A stretch of 64,000 bases of DNA from Manihot esculenta (taxonomy: Eukaryota; Streptophyta; Magnoliopsida; Malpighiales; Euphorbiaceae), in NCBI RefSeq assembly GCF_001659605.2, contig NC_035169.2:10810546-10874545 (forward strand), in the 5' to 3' direction. Below the pieces are notes generated by a model that did not search any database, was not told the origin of the DNA, and saw only the letters and a program-made list of their open reading frames with translations. Positions 11,347 to 23,100 of the stretch are shown piece after piece. Each line of letters begins with the position of its first letter. Position 1 is the first letter of the stretch. Position numbers and translations under genes: made by a program.

Positions 11347-14300
11347 AAATACCAAAGTTATATTGTTATAACATAAAACAAGAAGGGTATCTTTGGAAAC
11401 AAAAAATTAAGAAGGGTATATATCTCCTACCCTTTCTATACCTCTTGTTGTTATAATTGGCCCAAATAACTTGGCCCTTCTTTACGCTGGTCAACTATTT
11501 TATGCACACAATCTTCACTTGAACAAATAACTCAAAGTTAATATGGAAATTTGTTTTAATTAATCCTCAGGTTAATAGTCGTAGGGCTGTTCACTAAAGC
11601 TATAAATCTTCACAAAGAATGAAAGTGAGCATATAATAAGGAATATAATCTCCGGAAAGATAGAGCAATTGAATGTGGGAGGACCAAACAGGGCACCAGC
11701 ACTGATGTCTTAAGTGTCTTCTGAGCATGGGTTTATGATTGTGAATGCCTCTGCTTTTGCCAGCACGCACATTATGCTCTGACATTTTGCATAAAACCTT
11801 TGCTGTTCTCTCACCTATCAACATTCTAGCAGTAGCATTAGTATCAGAAGGTGAAGAAGCAGAAATATACTTTTTTGACATTCCTAAGGTCCCATCAGAA
11901 TCTAACCCCTAGTGCTACTTCTTTCAGACTTTGTTCCTTTGATGTCTTTTTTTAACGCTTTACAGTTTGGGTTATCTTCTTGAAATGCTGCTTGCCGCTT
12001 TTCTTCTTGTTTTACTTTTTCCTGCTGGCTTTCTTTCTTCCTTCCTTCCTTTCTTTCTTTTTTGTTGGAACTGCAAAAGAAATGCATTTTGAAGCCCAGT
12101 GAGCATTAGAGTGCAAAATGTTCCACAATTCTTGAGGAATAATTCTCATCCAATTCCTATTTATCCTAACAACTAGAAGGGATTCTATGCTCGCTTCATT
12201 TTCCACATTTCTGTAGATCTTTATTTTCAAATTTCTTCTCTGATGACTTTGATAATGCATGGCCAATTTTGGATCAAAACAGGTGGTTCCTTGCCTTTGG
12301 AATGACAGGAACCAGCTTGAGTGCAGCTGGTTCATACCAGCTTTCAATCGAATTCTGGTTCTAGTTTCGAGATTTCCTGTCTGATTCAAAGACAGTTCTG
12401 AGTCGGACTTAAAACGATTATAGTTCTGGTTGAACCCTAGGTCGGTTTGGTTTGGTACAATTCTAGATTCTAAAGAATGAAACTTTAACATACATTATTG
12501 AAAAATATAATTTAAATACTGACTTAGAACTAAAGATTTTTTTTTTTCTTTAAAAACAACTTTGTACTTTTATTGCTGTATAAATTTTGATACACCAAAA
12601 AGTAAAAATAAAACTCGATTCAATATAGAACCACCATAATTCACTTCTTTTGCAACGTTTGTTAAAAGTGGAAATTGTAAAAGTAAGTTTTGTGTAATTG
12701 AAAAGAAATTAGGGAAATATTTTGGAAATTAGCAAATGATATTACAGAATAGAGTAATAGAGAATTGAGGATATTGATTAGAATTAGAATAATTTGGAAA
12801 TTGAGAGGATTTAGCAGAATTGTAAGAATTTGAAACTTGAGAGAATTAAATATTTAGATTTTTCAAGATTATTTATGAGGTATTTATAGAGAAAAAAAAT
12901 TTTATTTTGACCAAAAATATCAAAAAATATAGCTTCAAAAAACAGAATTTTGTTAGAAAAAATTTATTGGAAAATTTATTTAATTGTTCAAAGGATAAGG
13001 AATGAAGGAAATTTCATAGAGAGAAAAGCACGCATGCGCACTCTTTTTGACACGACAATTGCCAACAAAACAATCCTTTGATGCTTTATCCAAAAAACAC
13101 CCAACTTTCACTATTATTTATAAAGGAGGAAAAGAGACCTATTTGAAGCCAAATTATCTTTAAAGGGGAAAACGTAAGAAAATAAAACATCTACCGAATA
13201 TCTCCCCTTAGTTACAGGAACGTGCAAGTTTTTTAAGGTTTGAGCAAATTGACATGAATTCATTAACTGATTGGGAGCATAATTAATGCAACCAACCAGA
13301 ACCTAACTTGACATTGACAGCCCTGGATTTCTTTCCTAGTTGTACCATCCTCCAACACTTCAACTGCAATTTTTAGACTTGTGGGTGTAAAAGAAAACTT
13401 AGGGTTGTCTAATTATATAGGACATGTGAAACTAGAAACAAACAATATTTAGGTTTACTGTCCAAATTTCACCCCCAATTGAACTTTGATACTTTCATTC
13501 CTTTCTGCTCACTTTGTCCTGTGAAAATAGTCTTTAAATAACGTGCCTTATTTCTTAATATATCTCTATTTATTATATACAGAAAAAACACACTTTATAT
13601 TGATTTCAAAAATAATTGAATAATAGAGTAATATGAAATTTATTAAGAACTTTTATTATTATAACTATATTTAAAAAGATAATATCAAACTAACTTTATT
13701 ATTTAGCCTCTATTTATTATATTTAGCACAATTAAAAAAATTAATTAATAAAAAATGGTTTTCTTATTGAAAGAAAAAAAAAGAAGCATTTTCTAGATCT
13801 AAGATTATTACTAATATTATTATATATAAATATATTAATAATTTTTTATTTCTTAAATTACAATTAAAGAACGGAAATAAGTTATTATTTGCAATACAAT
13901 TAACTATAACAACAAAAATTAATTAGAGCAAGTTGATTCCTAAGATAGGTAGGGAAGAAATAATGGGTCCAAGAGGCTGAAGATTTTCCGTTTTCCTTTG
14001 CAACAGAGATTTTGACATAAGATCAGATGCTATACTATATATCTTGATCTATTCTCCACGTAAATTGGGTCCAGTGGAAAAGTTAGATACTCCGTTAAGT
14101 AATATCTTGAATTTAAACTTAAATATATATCTTCAATAATTAAATAGAACATGCACTACCCATTTGTTTTTTAATTTATTGAACATTTGAAAATAGTTGT
14201 CAATCTTTTTCAACTTTTGAATATTGGATCCCTTTTAACTAACTGACATACAGTCTTGTTACTTAAAACTTTTCTTCAACTTATTTGCAGGTTCATTAGT

Positions 14301-16986
14301 CTAAATAAGGATGAGATTTTATGTCTTAATCACTCTGAAATCTAGTTTTGAGGATATTAATTGTCAACCAACTCTTTACTGGTAAATATTATGTTATTAG
14401 ATGTTTGAAATTGTAGCACTCACACGTTCCTAAAAGAATCCTGTTGCTGGATCCATATATCACGTTTGGTGAAGAACAAAAATTCAATGGTAAACATTTT
14501 GATTGACTTGCCTGCCTCCTTATATCATTTCTACAGAAACTGTGGTCCCCTTTCAAAAGTAAATGGCTCATCTAAATTTTCAAATCACTACTTCTTCAAT
14601 GTACATTCTTCATAATTAAAAAAAAAAAAAAGATTCCATTGATGCATTTAGCCTTCATTTTATCACATCAAACATCCTTTTCTTTCATCCACTCTCTCTT
14701 AATACCCATTTTCTTTTTCTTTTTTTTTCTTTGATGCAACAGAAATCATGAGTTGTGGAAAGAGCATGTACATATGAAATAGTAAAGCTTTAAGTGACTT
14801 TAGAAAACAAAGAATCTTATAAACTAGGTGAGGTCCTTATCTTTCCAACCATTTCCAGTGGCTCAACATGAAATATATATATCAACTTTGGATCTCACCA
14901 AATTATAAATTCATGCTTGCCCATCTCTATTATATGAGAAGGACTGTCTTGTTCACTATTATTATAAAAATGTAAAATATAATCATACATGAGGAAAATC
15001 AAATTTATCAACAACTTACTTAAACACATATAAAAAAATATAATAATATTTTGATAAGTGTAATATTCAAATTATTTAATATAATAGAGATGGCCTATCT
15101 CATGACTGTACAATCAAAATCGGTTTGTGTTGTGATCCTTTCAGAAAAAGAAAAAGTGGTAATAATTTTAAAATTAAAGTTAAAAAAAAAAAAAAGGAAC
15201 AAGAAAAACAGTGCTGACGAGGACAAAAAGAGCATGGAAGAAGCAAAGTGGTCACACCAATTTCATATCATAACTAAACATGCACACATGGGAACCAATT
15301 TCCACCGTGGATCACATGTAATCATTTATTATTAATTTTAAACCTTAAATTTTATAAAATGTAATTATTTTAAGAATATGAGAGGGAGATATAATTAATA
15401 TTATTAAATTTTATAACATTTTCTTATGCTTTCTCTCCAATTTTGAGATATTAGATTCTTTTGGGTGCAAGGAAAAAATTTTAAATTACTTTCCATCTTT
15501 ATTTTTTTTTTTTTCATTTTGAAATAAGAAGCACTTTTATAATTTAAATATAAAATATTTAATATTTTAATTAATAAACAAATTTAAAATCTTCATTCAC
15601 GAAAACAATATTTTTCATTTCTATTGGTTTGTTACCATTAAGAAAAAGGAAATTTTTGAAAAATCGTTTGCCAAAAACTTGAAAATCAATGTATCAATTT
15701 ACAACAACACATTGTAACGTTTAATAAAATGATATTAGATTTTGTATGACAAAATTCCCATATACAAATTAATTTATCCTCAAATTTAATTTTAATTTGG
15801 CTAAAATTTCTTAAAAAATAAATGCTTTGGATAATTAAAATAGTATGGATAAATTACAAATTGATGCAATTTTTTTATGAAAAAACACACTCATCTATTT
15901 ATTATATATTTAATTAATCAAAATAATATAGCATCAATTTAAATTAGTCGGTGTTAAAAAATATGTATAATTATAAAAAAATTATTCTGTGATTTAATAC
16001 ATTTTTAAATAAAATTTTATATATTTTAATTTGTAATAAAAAAGTAATGTAACCGTTAGATATCACTATTAATTTGTAATAAAAATTATACAAATAAAAT
16101 AATTTTTAATTTAAATTTTATATTTTTAATTAAAATTAATTTTTATATTTTTATGAATTAGTCTCTAAATATTATAATTACTAATAAATCTTTATATTTA
16201 CAAATTAATTTCTCTATTTATTAATATTTTATATATAAAAAATAATAAAATAAAAAATTTAATATATTCTTTTTATCCTAATTAAATAAAAAAATTATTG
16301 AAAAAGAAAAAAAATTAAATGAGAAAGAACTTTTAAACTTGAATTTACATGCATATTGTGTCATAATTCTTAATTTAATTTTTATTTTATTAATTTATTT
16401 TTAATTATAAAATATTAAATTTAATAAATATGAATTAATTTTAAAAAAATAAAATATATATTTATAAATAATTGTAATATTTAAAAACTAATTAGTAAGA
16501 ATATAAAAATGAATTATAACTAAAGAAATTATTTTATTATAAAGTAAAATTTTATAATTAAATTTAATAAATATATGATTTAAATTATATATTCATAAAA
16601 TTTTAAAACTTAAATTATAATTTAACTTAATTAAAAATTATTTTTAATTAACTGTTAAATGATACATCAGCAGAAAAAATATCATTTTATTAATAAAGTG
16701 AAATTATATAATTTTTTTTGTCATAAAATAAATTATAAAATTTTATTTAAAATATCCATCAAATTACGTATAATTTTTTGTAATTATTCTTAAAAAATAT
16801 TTTTCACAAAATTGTAACTAAAGGAAAGTGAATATGGTAAAAAATTATTGTTTATTTATTAATTTTAATTATTAAATATAGTATAAAAATTAAAAATATT
16901 TTTAATTAATAAAAAATTTTATATTATATATACTATGATAAAATATTTACGGATAAAATTAAAAAAATTAATAGATTTTTTAAATT

Positions 16987-17634
16987 AGAAAAATTACTTT
17001 TTAGTCTCTGAGGTTTTAATATAATTAACATTTTTATTCATCTATTTTGGCGACCCAACACTTAAGTCCCTCACTTTCTTTTCTGTTCAAATTCGTAGTC
17101 CTTCCGTCCAAAATAGCCGTTTGGAACATGTGAATTGATAAAATTAACCCTCACTAAAAATCTCGCTATTTCAAAATCACAAAACCCAAATTCAAATGTC
17201 TTTTCTTCTTCTTTTTCTTCTTCTTCTTCTTTTTTCTATCCTTTCTGCAACTTCTTCTTCTTCTTCTTCTTTCTTCTTCTTCATCATCTTCATCTTCTTC
17301 CTACCCTTTCTGCAACTTCTTCTTTTTCTTCTTCTTTCTTCTTCTTCTTCCTATCCTTTCTACAACTTTTTCTTCTTCTTCTTCTTCCTACCCTTTCTGC
17401 AATTTCAACTGGAAAAAACATGAAAGAGAAAAAAAATAAAAATTTCACATTGAGAGAAGGGTATTTTTGGAAAAAATTATCACTTTTGACTCTTTGACCA
17501 AACGGTTTAAATGGACGGAAGGACTACGAATTTGGACGGAAGAGAAAGTGAGGGATTTAAGTGTTGGATCGCCAAAATAGAAGGACAGAAGTGTTAATTA
17601 CGTTAAATCTCAGGGACTAAGAAGTAATTTTCCC
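16987..17634. mobile_element. MITE with long (~135 bp) terminal inverted repeats, Mutator-like
   Basis: The left arm (16987 to about 17125) and the right arm (about 17500-17634) are near-identical in inverted orientation. Shared words include TCTATTTTGGCGA, CCAACACTTAA, CCCTCACTTTC and TTCGTAGTCCTTCCGTCCA. The ends start GAAAAATTACTT / GGGAAAATTACTT, and AT-rich flanks TTTTTAAA on both sides could be an 8-9 bp target duplication. The interior is a (TTC)n-rich filler without transposase. Long TIRs plus a duplication of about 9 bp suggest a non-autonomous Mutator-like element. Confidence 0.7.
17199..17400 (+). repeat. (TTC)n-rich microsatellite inside the MITE
   Basis: Imperfect TTC/TTCTT repeats interspersed with two or three copies of a CTATCCTTTCTGCAACTT-like unit. 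The Ser/Phe/Leu-rich open frames in this stretch are artefacts of the repeat. Confidence 0.85.
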
Positions 17635-18673
17635 TTTTTAAAATTATAAAAAAATTTTATATTTATTTTTATAATTAGAGTGATCAATTAAATAGTAAAA
17701 TTTTTTAATAGTAAATAATGATTGATGATTGATTGAGTGACTGACTATTTTGAAGACTATTGAATTAGTTGATTTTCAGCAGTGAAGGACTCCCAATGGA
17801 GTGGCTCTTCATTCTGCAGCAAAAGGGTTGTGAAAGATAAACTATTGAGACAGATAGGTATGGTCCAGAAGCTGAAATTAAGGGATGAGATGACCATGAA
17901 GGCCATTAATTTATATATTGCATTTTCAATTTAATTTAACCCCAAAACCCTAATTTTTTTTTCATTTTAATCTCAAACTTTTTTTAATAAAAACCCATAA
18001 AACAATCAAACTAGGGGGAAGCAATTAGAGGTGTTACAAAGAGATAAGCATCATGTGGGTGCAGTTGCATCACAAGCTTAACCACAAGAAAGACAATGGA
18101 ATGGCATAATGAGTGCCACATGCTCCTCTCACATTGGACTAAGGATGGAGAGGTTAAACATGGACCCATCCCTTTTATAATTACAGCCTCTCAATTAGTG
18201 AGAGAAAGTAAGCAAATGAGTGATTTTCCTTTTTGACTTCTTCAAAGTCACTCACTATCCTCCAAAAAAACAAAAGAAAAATTTGCAATTTAATTCAACT
18301 AATGCAGCTAATTTGCACCTAATGTCCAACAACCTTTACTAGAGATCCAAGAGTTTTGTTAATTTTGTTGATGATGATAGTTTCCATTTGTTGTGTTAGC
18401 TAAATCTTGTTTGTTGGCAAAAGGGACTGAACCATATGACCAAAAGAGTGACCTCATATCTTTGTCACTTCTCTTCTACTCTAATTAATCCTACTTCTAA
18501 GGAATCTTTTCTTAAAAAAAAAAAAAAGAAAATCTAATGGGTGGTCAAAAGGAGCATAACCCATAAGTTAGGTCCCATCATTAGCAATAGTGACTGCTCT
18601 TTCTTTAGGACCATGACTTCTCCAACCTCTTCTTTGTTCTACATATGGACACTTAATTAATTGTCATATATTC

Positions 18674-18830
18674 AGGGGCGGAGGGAGAGGAGCTGCACTG
18701 CGCACTGCTGCGCCACCACCGGCTGCGCCGCTGCGACACCTTCATCCCCTTAAAAGCATTTTCCGATCGCCGGTACAGCACATGCCTCCTTACCGTACCC
18801 TCCCTCCGCCCCTACATATCCCTCCGCCCC
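18674..18830. mobile_element. Small GC-rich hAT-type MITE
   Basis: Starts AGGGGCGGAGGGAG and ends CTCCCTCCGCCCCT at 18800-18813, a 14-bp terminal inverted repeat. A second partial copy of the right end (CCCTCCGCCCCTA) follows at 18820-18831. The AGGGGCGGAG terminus is a common plant hAT MITE end. The interior is strikingly GC-rich (CTGCGCC/CCGGCTGCG words) within AT-rich DNA. An 8-bp target duplication is not exact (AT-rich CATAT on both sides). Confidence 0.6.
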
Positions 18831-20121
18831 TATATATATCCATCCACACATGAGGCTTATTACTGTACATCATTCATTTTTCATTCTTGCTTCTATTATT
18901 TACTTTTTATAGAAAATATGACAAACAATTTAGTCTTTATAATTTATAATTAATCCAAAAATTAAATCTCCAAATCCATATGATTAAAGCAAAACACCTT
19001 ACCCTTTGATCTCTGAAAAACAAGTTTATTTAGTTCAACTTTGGCAGTGTGCAGAGCAGTAATGAAAAAGAGAAAAAAAAAAAAAGGAAATCATATTTTA
19101 ATAATTTCTTTGCATTATTCCAAACGAAAGCTTTAACGAAATGTGGTAATTTGCTGTCATATTTTAAAATAAAGAAGAAAATTTGTAGAGGAATCCCAAG
19201 ATTTGCACAGGATTTGCTGACAAATTCTTGGAATCCCACTGCCTCAAGTTTTAAGAATTCACATTATGTATTAATAGTTTAATATTGTAAGGATGATAGC
19301 TGTTTAGATTTTATTTTACAGGAGATATTTATGGCACTGGCCTAAACTGCTCAAGGACAAAAGAAGTTAGCAAGAGCATCCATGTCCAGCTGCAGCTGCC
19401 TTTTTGACAAATATAGCTAAGAGTTTATATAGACACTTTTTAGTCTTTGTATTGACACTTCACACAAGATAGTGAAGCGAGGGCGGTAAGGTTAAGTATG
19501 AACATGGAGATTTTTTTTCCCTAAGCTTTCTTTCTAGTTTTTAACTTCCCAGTAGTTTTTTTTTTCCCTCTTAACTTGCTAAATTGAAAATCAACCCGAC
19601 GGTTCTCGACATTCAATGAATAACAGTAGACTCCTATTGGGATTTCTTTCTTTCTTTCTTTCTTTATTTTTTCCAATATTTTTTCCCTTCGACTTTGAAG
19701 CTGTTCCAGTCAAAAACCCATCTTCCAGTTTCACACAGTGTTTTTGTCGGGGGGAAACTCTCTCTCTCTCTTAACATGCTCCTGTCGTTGTCTATGTTTT
19801 TTACCATATAAGCAAAAACCCAGTCGGTGTTTTGTAGTCAATTAACAGTAGAACAAGGAAAAGTAATTATTTTGACTAGATTCTGCTTGTTTATAGAGTA
19901 AAAACTTGGGAAGAAAAAGGTGAAAAAGGAAAAGAAAAACAAAAGAAGGGGTTAAAAAGAGAGAAAATCGGAGGAAAAGCAAAGAAAATGAGCTCAAAAG
20001 CCAGATAGACAGGGAGAAGTGAGATAATAAAGAAGAGAGAAGAAGGGTGGTGGTGGTGGATTTGTTGTTTCGATAAAAAGATAAAAAATTAAGCTTAAGC
20101 TAAAGTTAGAGAATTTTGCAA

Positions 20122-23100
20122 ATGTCACAAGAGTCTGAAGAGATAAAGACGATTGAGCAGTGGAAATGGTCCGAAATGCAAGGCCTTGAACTCGTGTCTC
20201 CTGCTCCTCCTCCTTGTTCTGACCCCTTTAAAACCAACTCTTCTTCCTCCCCTCCTTCAACTTCAACTCTAACAATTGACTCACAACAATTACAAATGGA
20301 TAACATTAACACTACTCCAAAGAAAGATGGTGGTGGTAGTGTTAGTAATAGTGGTGGCGGTGGTGGTGGAGAGAAGCCAGGGGACGTTGCTACTGTTGGG
20401 TTCGTGGAGCTGTTCAGATTCGCTGATGGGTTGGATTATGTGTTGATGGCTATTGGGTCTGTTGGTGCATTAGTTCATGGCTCTTCATTGCCTCTCTTTC
20501 TTCGCTTCTTCGCTGATCTTGTTAACTCTTTTGGGTCTAATGCCAATGACATGGATAAGATGATGCAAGAAGTTCTCAAGGTAAAGAAAAAAAGAAAAAC
20601 ATTAACAAATTCACAAGAATCCAATTCTGAGTTCGCATTATATTTAAGTATAATTAACTAGTTTTGGATTTGTTTGAGATTTTCAGTATGCATTTTATTT
20701 TCTCATTGTTGGTGCTGCAATCTGGGCGTCTTCCTGGGCAGGTTGTTGCTTCACTCTTTTTTAATTTCTTGTGTTCTGTTTCTGGTTTTTCTTTATTTGC
20801 ATATATGTTAATGTGAATTTGAAACAGAGATTTTGAATTGGATTGAATACAGAGATATCATGTTGGATGTGGACTGGAGAGAGGCAATCAACCAGGATGA
20901 GGATCAAGTACTTAGAAGCAGCTCTGAACCAGGACATTCAATATTTTGACACAGAAGTTCGCACCTCCGACGTGGTTTTCGCCATTAACACTGATGCAGT
21001 GATGGTGCAAGATGCCATTAGTGAGAAGGTAAAACAGAACAGAACCAAATTCCCCTGTTCCAGATTTGGGTCATTGTTGATAAAATGTAACCTTTCTTGT
21101 TTTGTTCTGTTTCTAATTTTTGCAGTTGGGCAATTTCCTTCACTATATGGCAACTTTTGTGTCTGGATTTGTGGTGGGCTTCACTGCTGTGTGGCAATTA
21201 GCTCTAGTCACTCTAGCAGTTGTTCCTCTTATTGCTGTGATTGCAGCAATCCACACAAACACACTAGCTAAGCTATCTGGGAAAAGCCAAGAAGCTTTAT
21301 CACAAGCAGGAAACATTGTAGAACAGGTAAAGAAAATGAGTGCAACTGTGCCAGTTTCAAATTGATAGCGTCTGTTTTCTTTGTTGGGTTGTGGAGAATA
21401 TGATTTAGAGTAACTTTTATGCTACAAATTTCATCTGGGTATGAGCTAAATTGAAGCAAAATTGCAGACGATAGTTCAAATTCGGGTTGTTTTGGCATTT
21501 GTTGGGGAGTCAAGAGCATTACAAGGCTATTCGTCAGCATTGAAAGTGGCTCAAAGAATCGGTTACAAGAGTGGATTTGCCAAGGGAATGGGATTAGGTG
21601 CAACTTATTTTGTTGTTTTTTGCTGCTATGCTCTGCTTCTCTGGTATGGAGGTTATCTTGTTAGACATCACTACACCAATGGAGGACTCGCAATATCCAC
21701 CATGTTCGCTGTCATGCTTGGAGGATTGTAAGTTGCTCTTTCTCAAATTTCACCATTTCCCTTATACAATCTTCTCTGTTTTTCATTTTTTTTTTGCTAA
21801 ATGTTGGCAGGGCTTTAGGCCAATCTGCCCCTAGCATGGGTGCATTTGCTAAAGCAAAAGTTGCTGCTACGAAAATTTTTCGAATGATTGATCATAAGCC
21901 AGCTGTTGATAGAAACAGTGAATCTGGGTTAGAATTAGACGCAGTTACAGGGCTCGTTGAGCTCAAAAATGTAGATTTCTCCTACCCATCTAGGCCAGAA
22001 GTGAGAATCCTCAACAATTTTACCCTGAATGTTCCGGCCGGCAAGACCATAGCTTTGGTTGGCAGCAGTGGATCTGGTAAAAGCACTGTGGTCTCCCTCA
22101 TTGAGAGATTCTATGATCCCAACTCAGGTAATTTCTGCTGTAGTAAATGTAGTCTTTGATTTTTGAATCTTTGAGTTCATGGTCCAAGTGGGTATTTAAT
22201 GTTTGAAGAAATTTTATTATTAAAATCAATACTTTTTTCTGCATTTAGGGCAAGTTCTGGTAGATGGGCATGATATAAAGACATTAAAGCTGAGATGGCT
22301 GAGACAACAAATAGGGCTTGTGAGCCAAGAGCCTGCCCTGTTTGCCACCTCCATTAAAGAAAATATACTGTTGGGTAGACCTGATGCAGATCAAATTGAG
22401 ATTGAAGAAGCTGCCAGAGTTGCCAATGCTCATTCATTTATTGTCAAGCTCCCTGAAGGATTTGACACTCAGGTGTGTTGGTTTTTAAAGGCATTATAAG
22501 TCTGTAAATATGAGCTAAGGAATCAATTGTGTGATAATCATATGCTTAACTTAGGGAAAAATATAAAAAAGAAAGTATTTTATGTTGTTATGGGTTTTTC
22601 ACTTGGAAGTTTGTTATTTATTTCAGTTTATATAGTTTAATTTTGTGTCAAAATAGTGATTCGTGGTATCATTCTATTAGCGGACAGTTGTAATTACTAG
22701 ACCTAGACCTAGATCTAGTGTTTATATTACGAGATACACATATTAAACTATAAATCTTGAAATAAACTACAAAACTCATAAAAAATCTATGAGATCACAC
22801 AGTACTTTTTTATAGTTTAACCAAACTTAATCAGCTGAAAATCTCTGAAATGAATTTGAAATCCAAAATCTCTCATTATTGAATTAAATGAAGAACTACT
22901 CCCATTGACATCCAACCATAATAATTGCTAAAATAAGTGATATCCTATGCAAGTTCAGCAGCTTGTCTTTATGTGAGATGAGGGAGATGGAAGTGGGGTA
23001 GAGTTGGTTGCTCTAGAAAGCGAAATGAAATAATGGATCTTGACCACCAGTGGGTTCATGGTTGGTTAGATTTTTTTTTTTTAAACCTTCAATATATTGG

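Larger units (their letters stand above)
11347..20121. other. Intergenic region between the ligase and ABCB1 genes
   Basis: About 8.8 kb. The first few hundred bases hold the ligase 3' UTR. The rest is AT-rich (about 15.5-17.0 kb is almost pure A/T) with pyrimidine microsatellites (TTTC near 12050 and 19650). Two small inverted-repeat elements are listed separately. The last 350 bp is purine-rich with a CT-rich patch near 19758-19771, and should hold the ABCB1 5' UTR and promoter. A CATATAAGC motif near 19806 could be its TATA box. No convincing coding sequence. Confidence 0.55.

Noticed and set aside
11600..12491. Minus-strand open frames of 93 and 159 codons after the ligase gene
   Set aside because: No recognisable domain; composition follows the underlying simple sequence (TTCC/TTTC repeats) and the frames overlap each other in different phases.
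17135..17497. Ser/Phe-rich 120-codon frame
   Set aside because: It is the (TTC)n core of the inverted-repeat MITE, not a gene.
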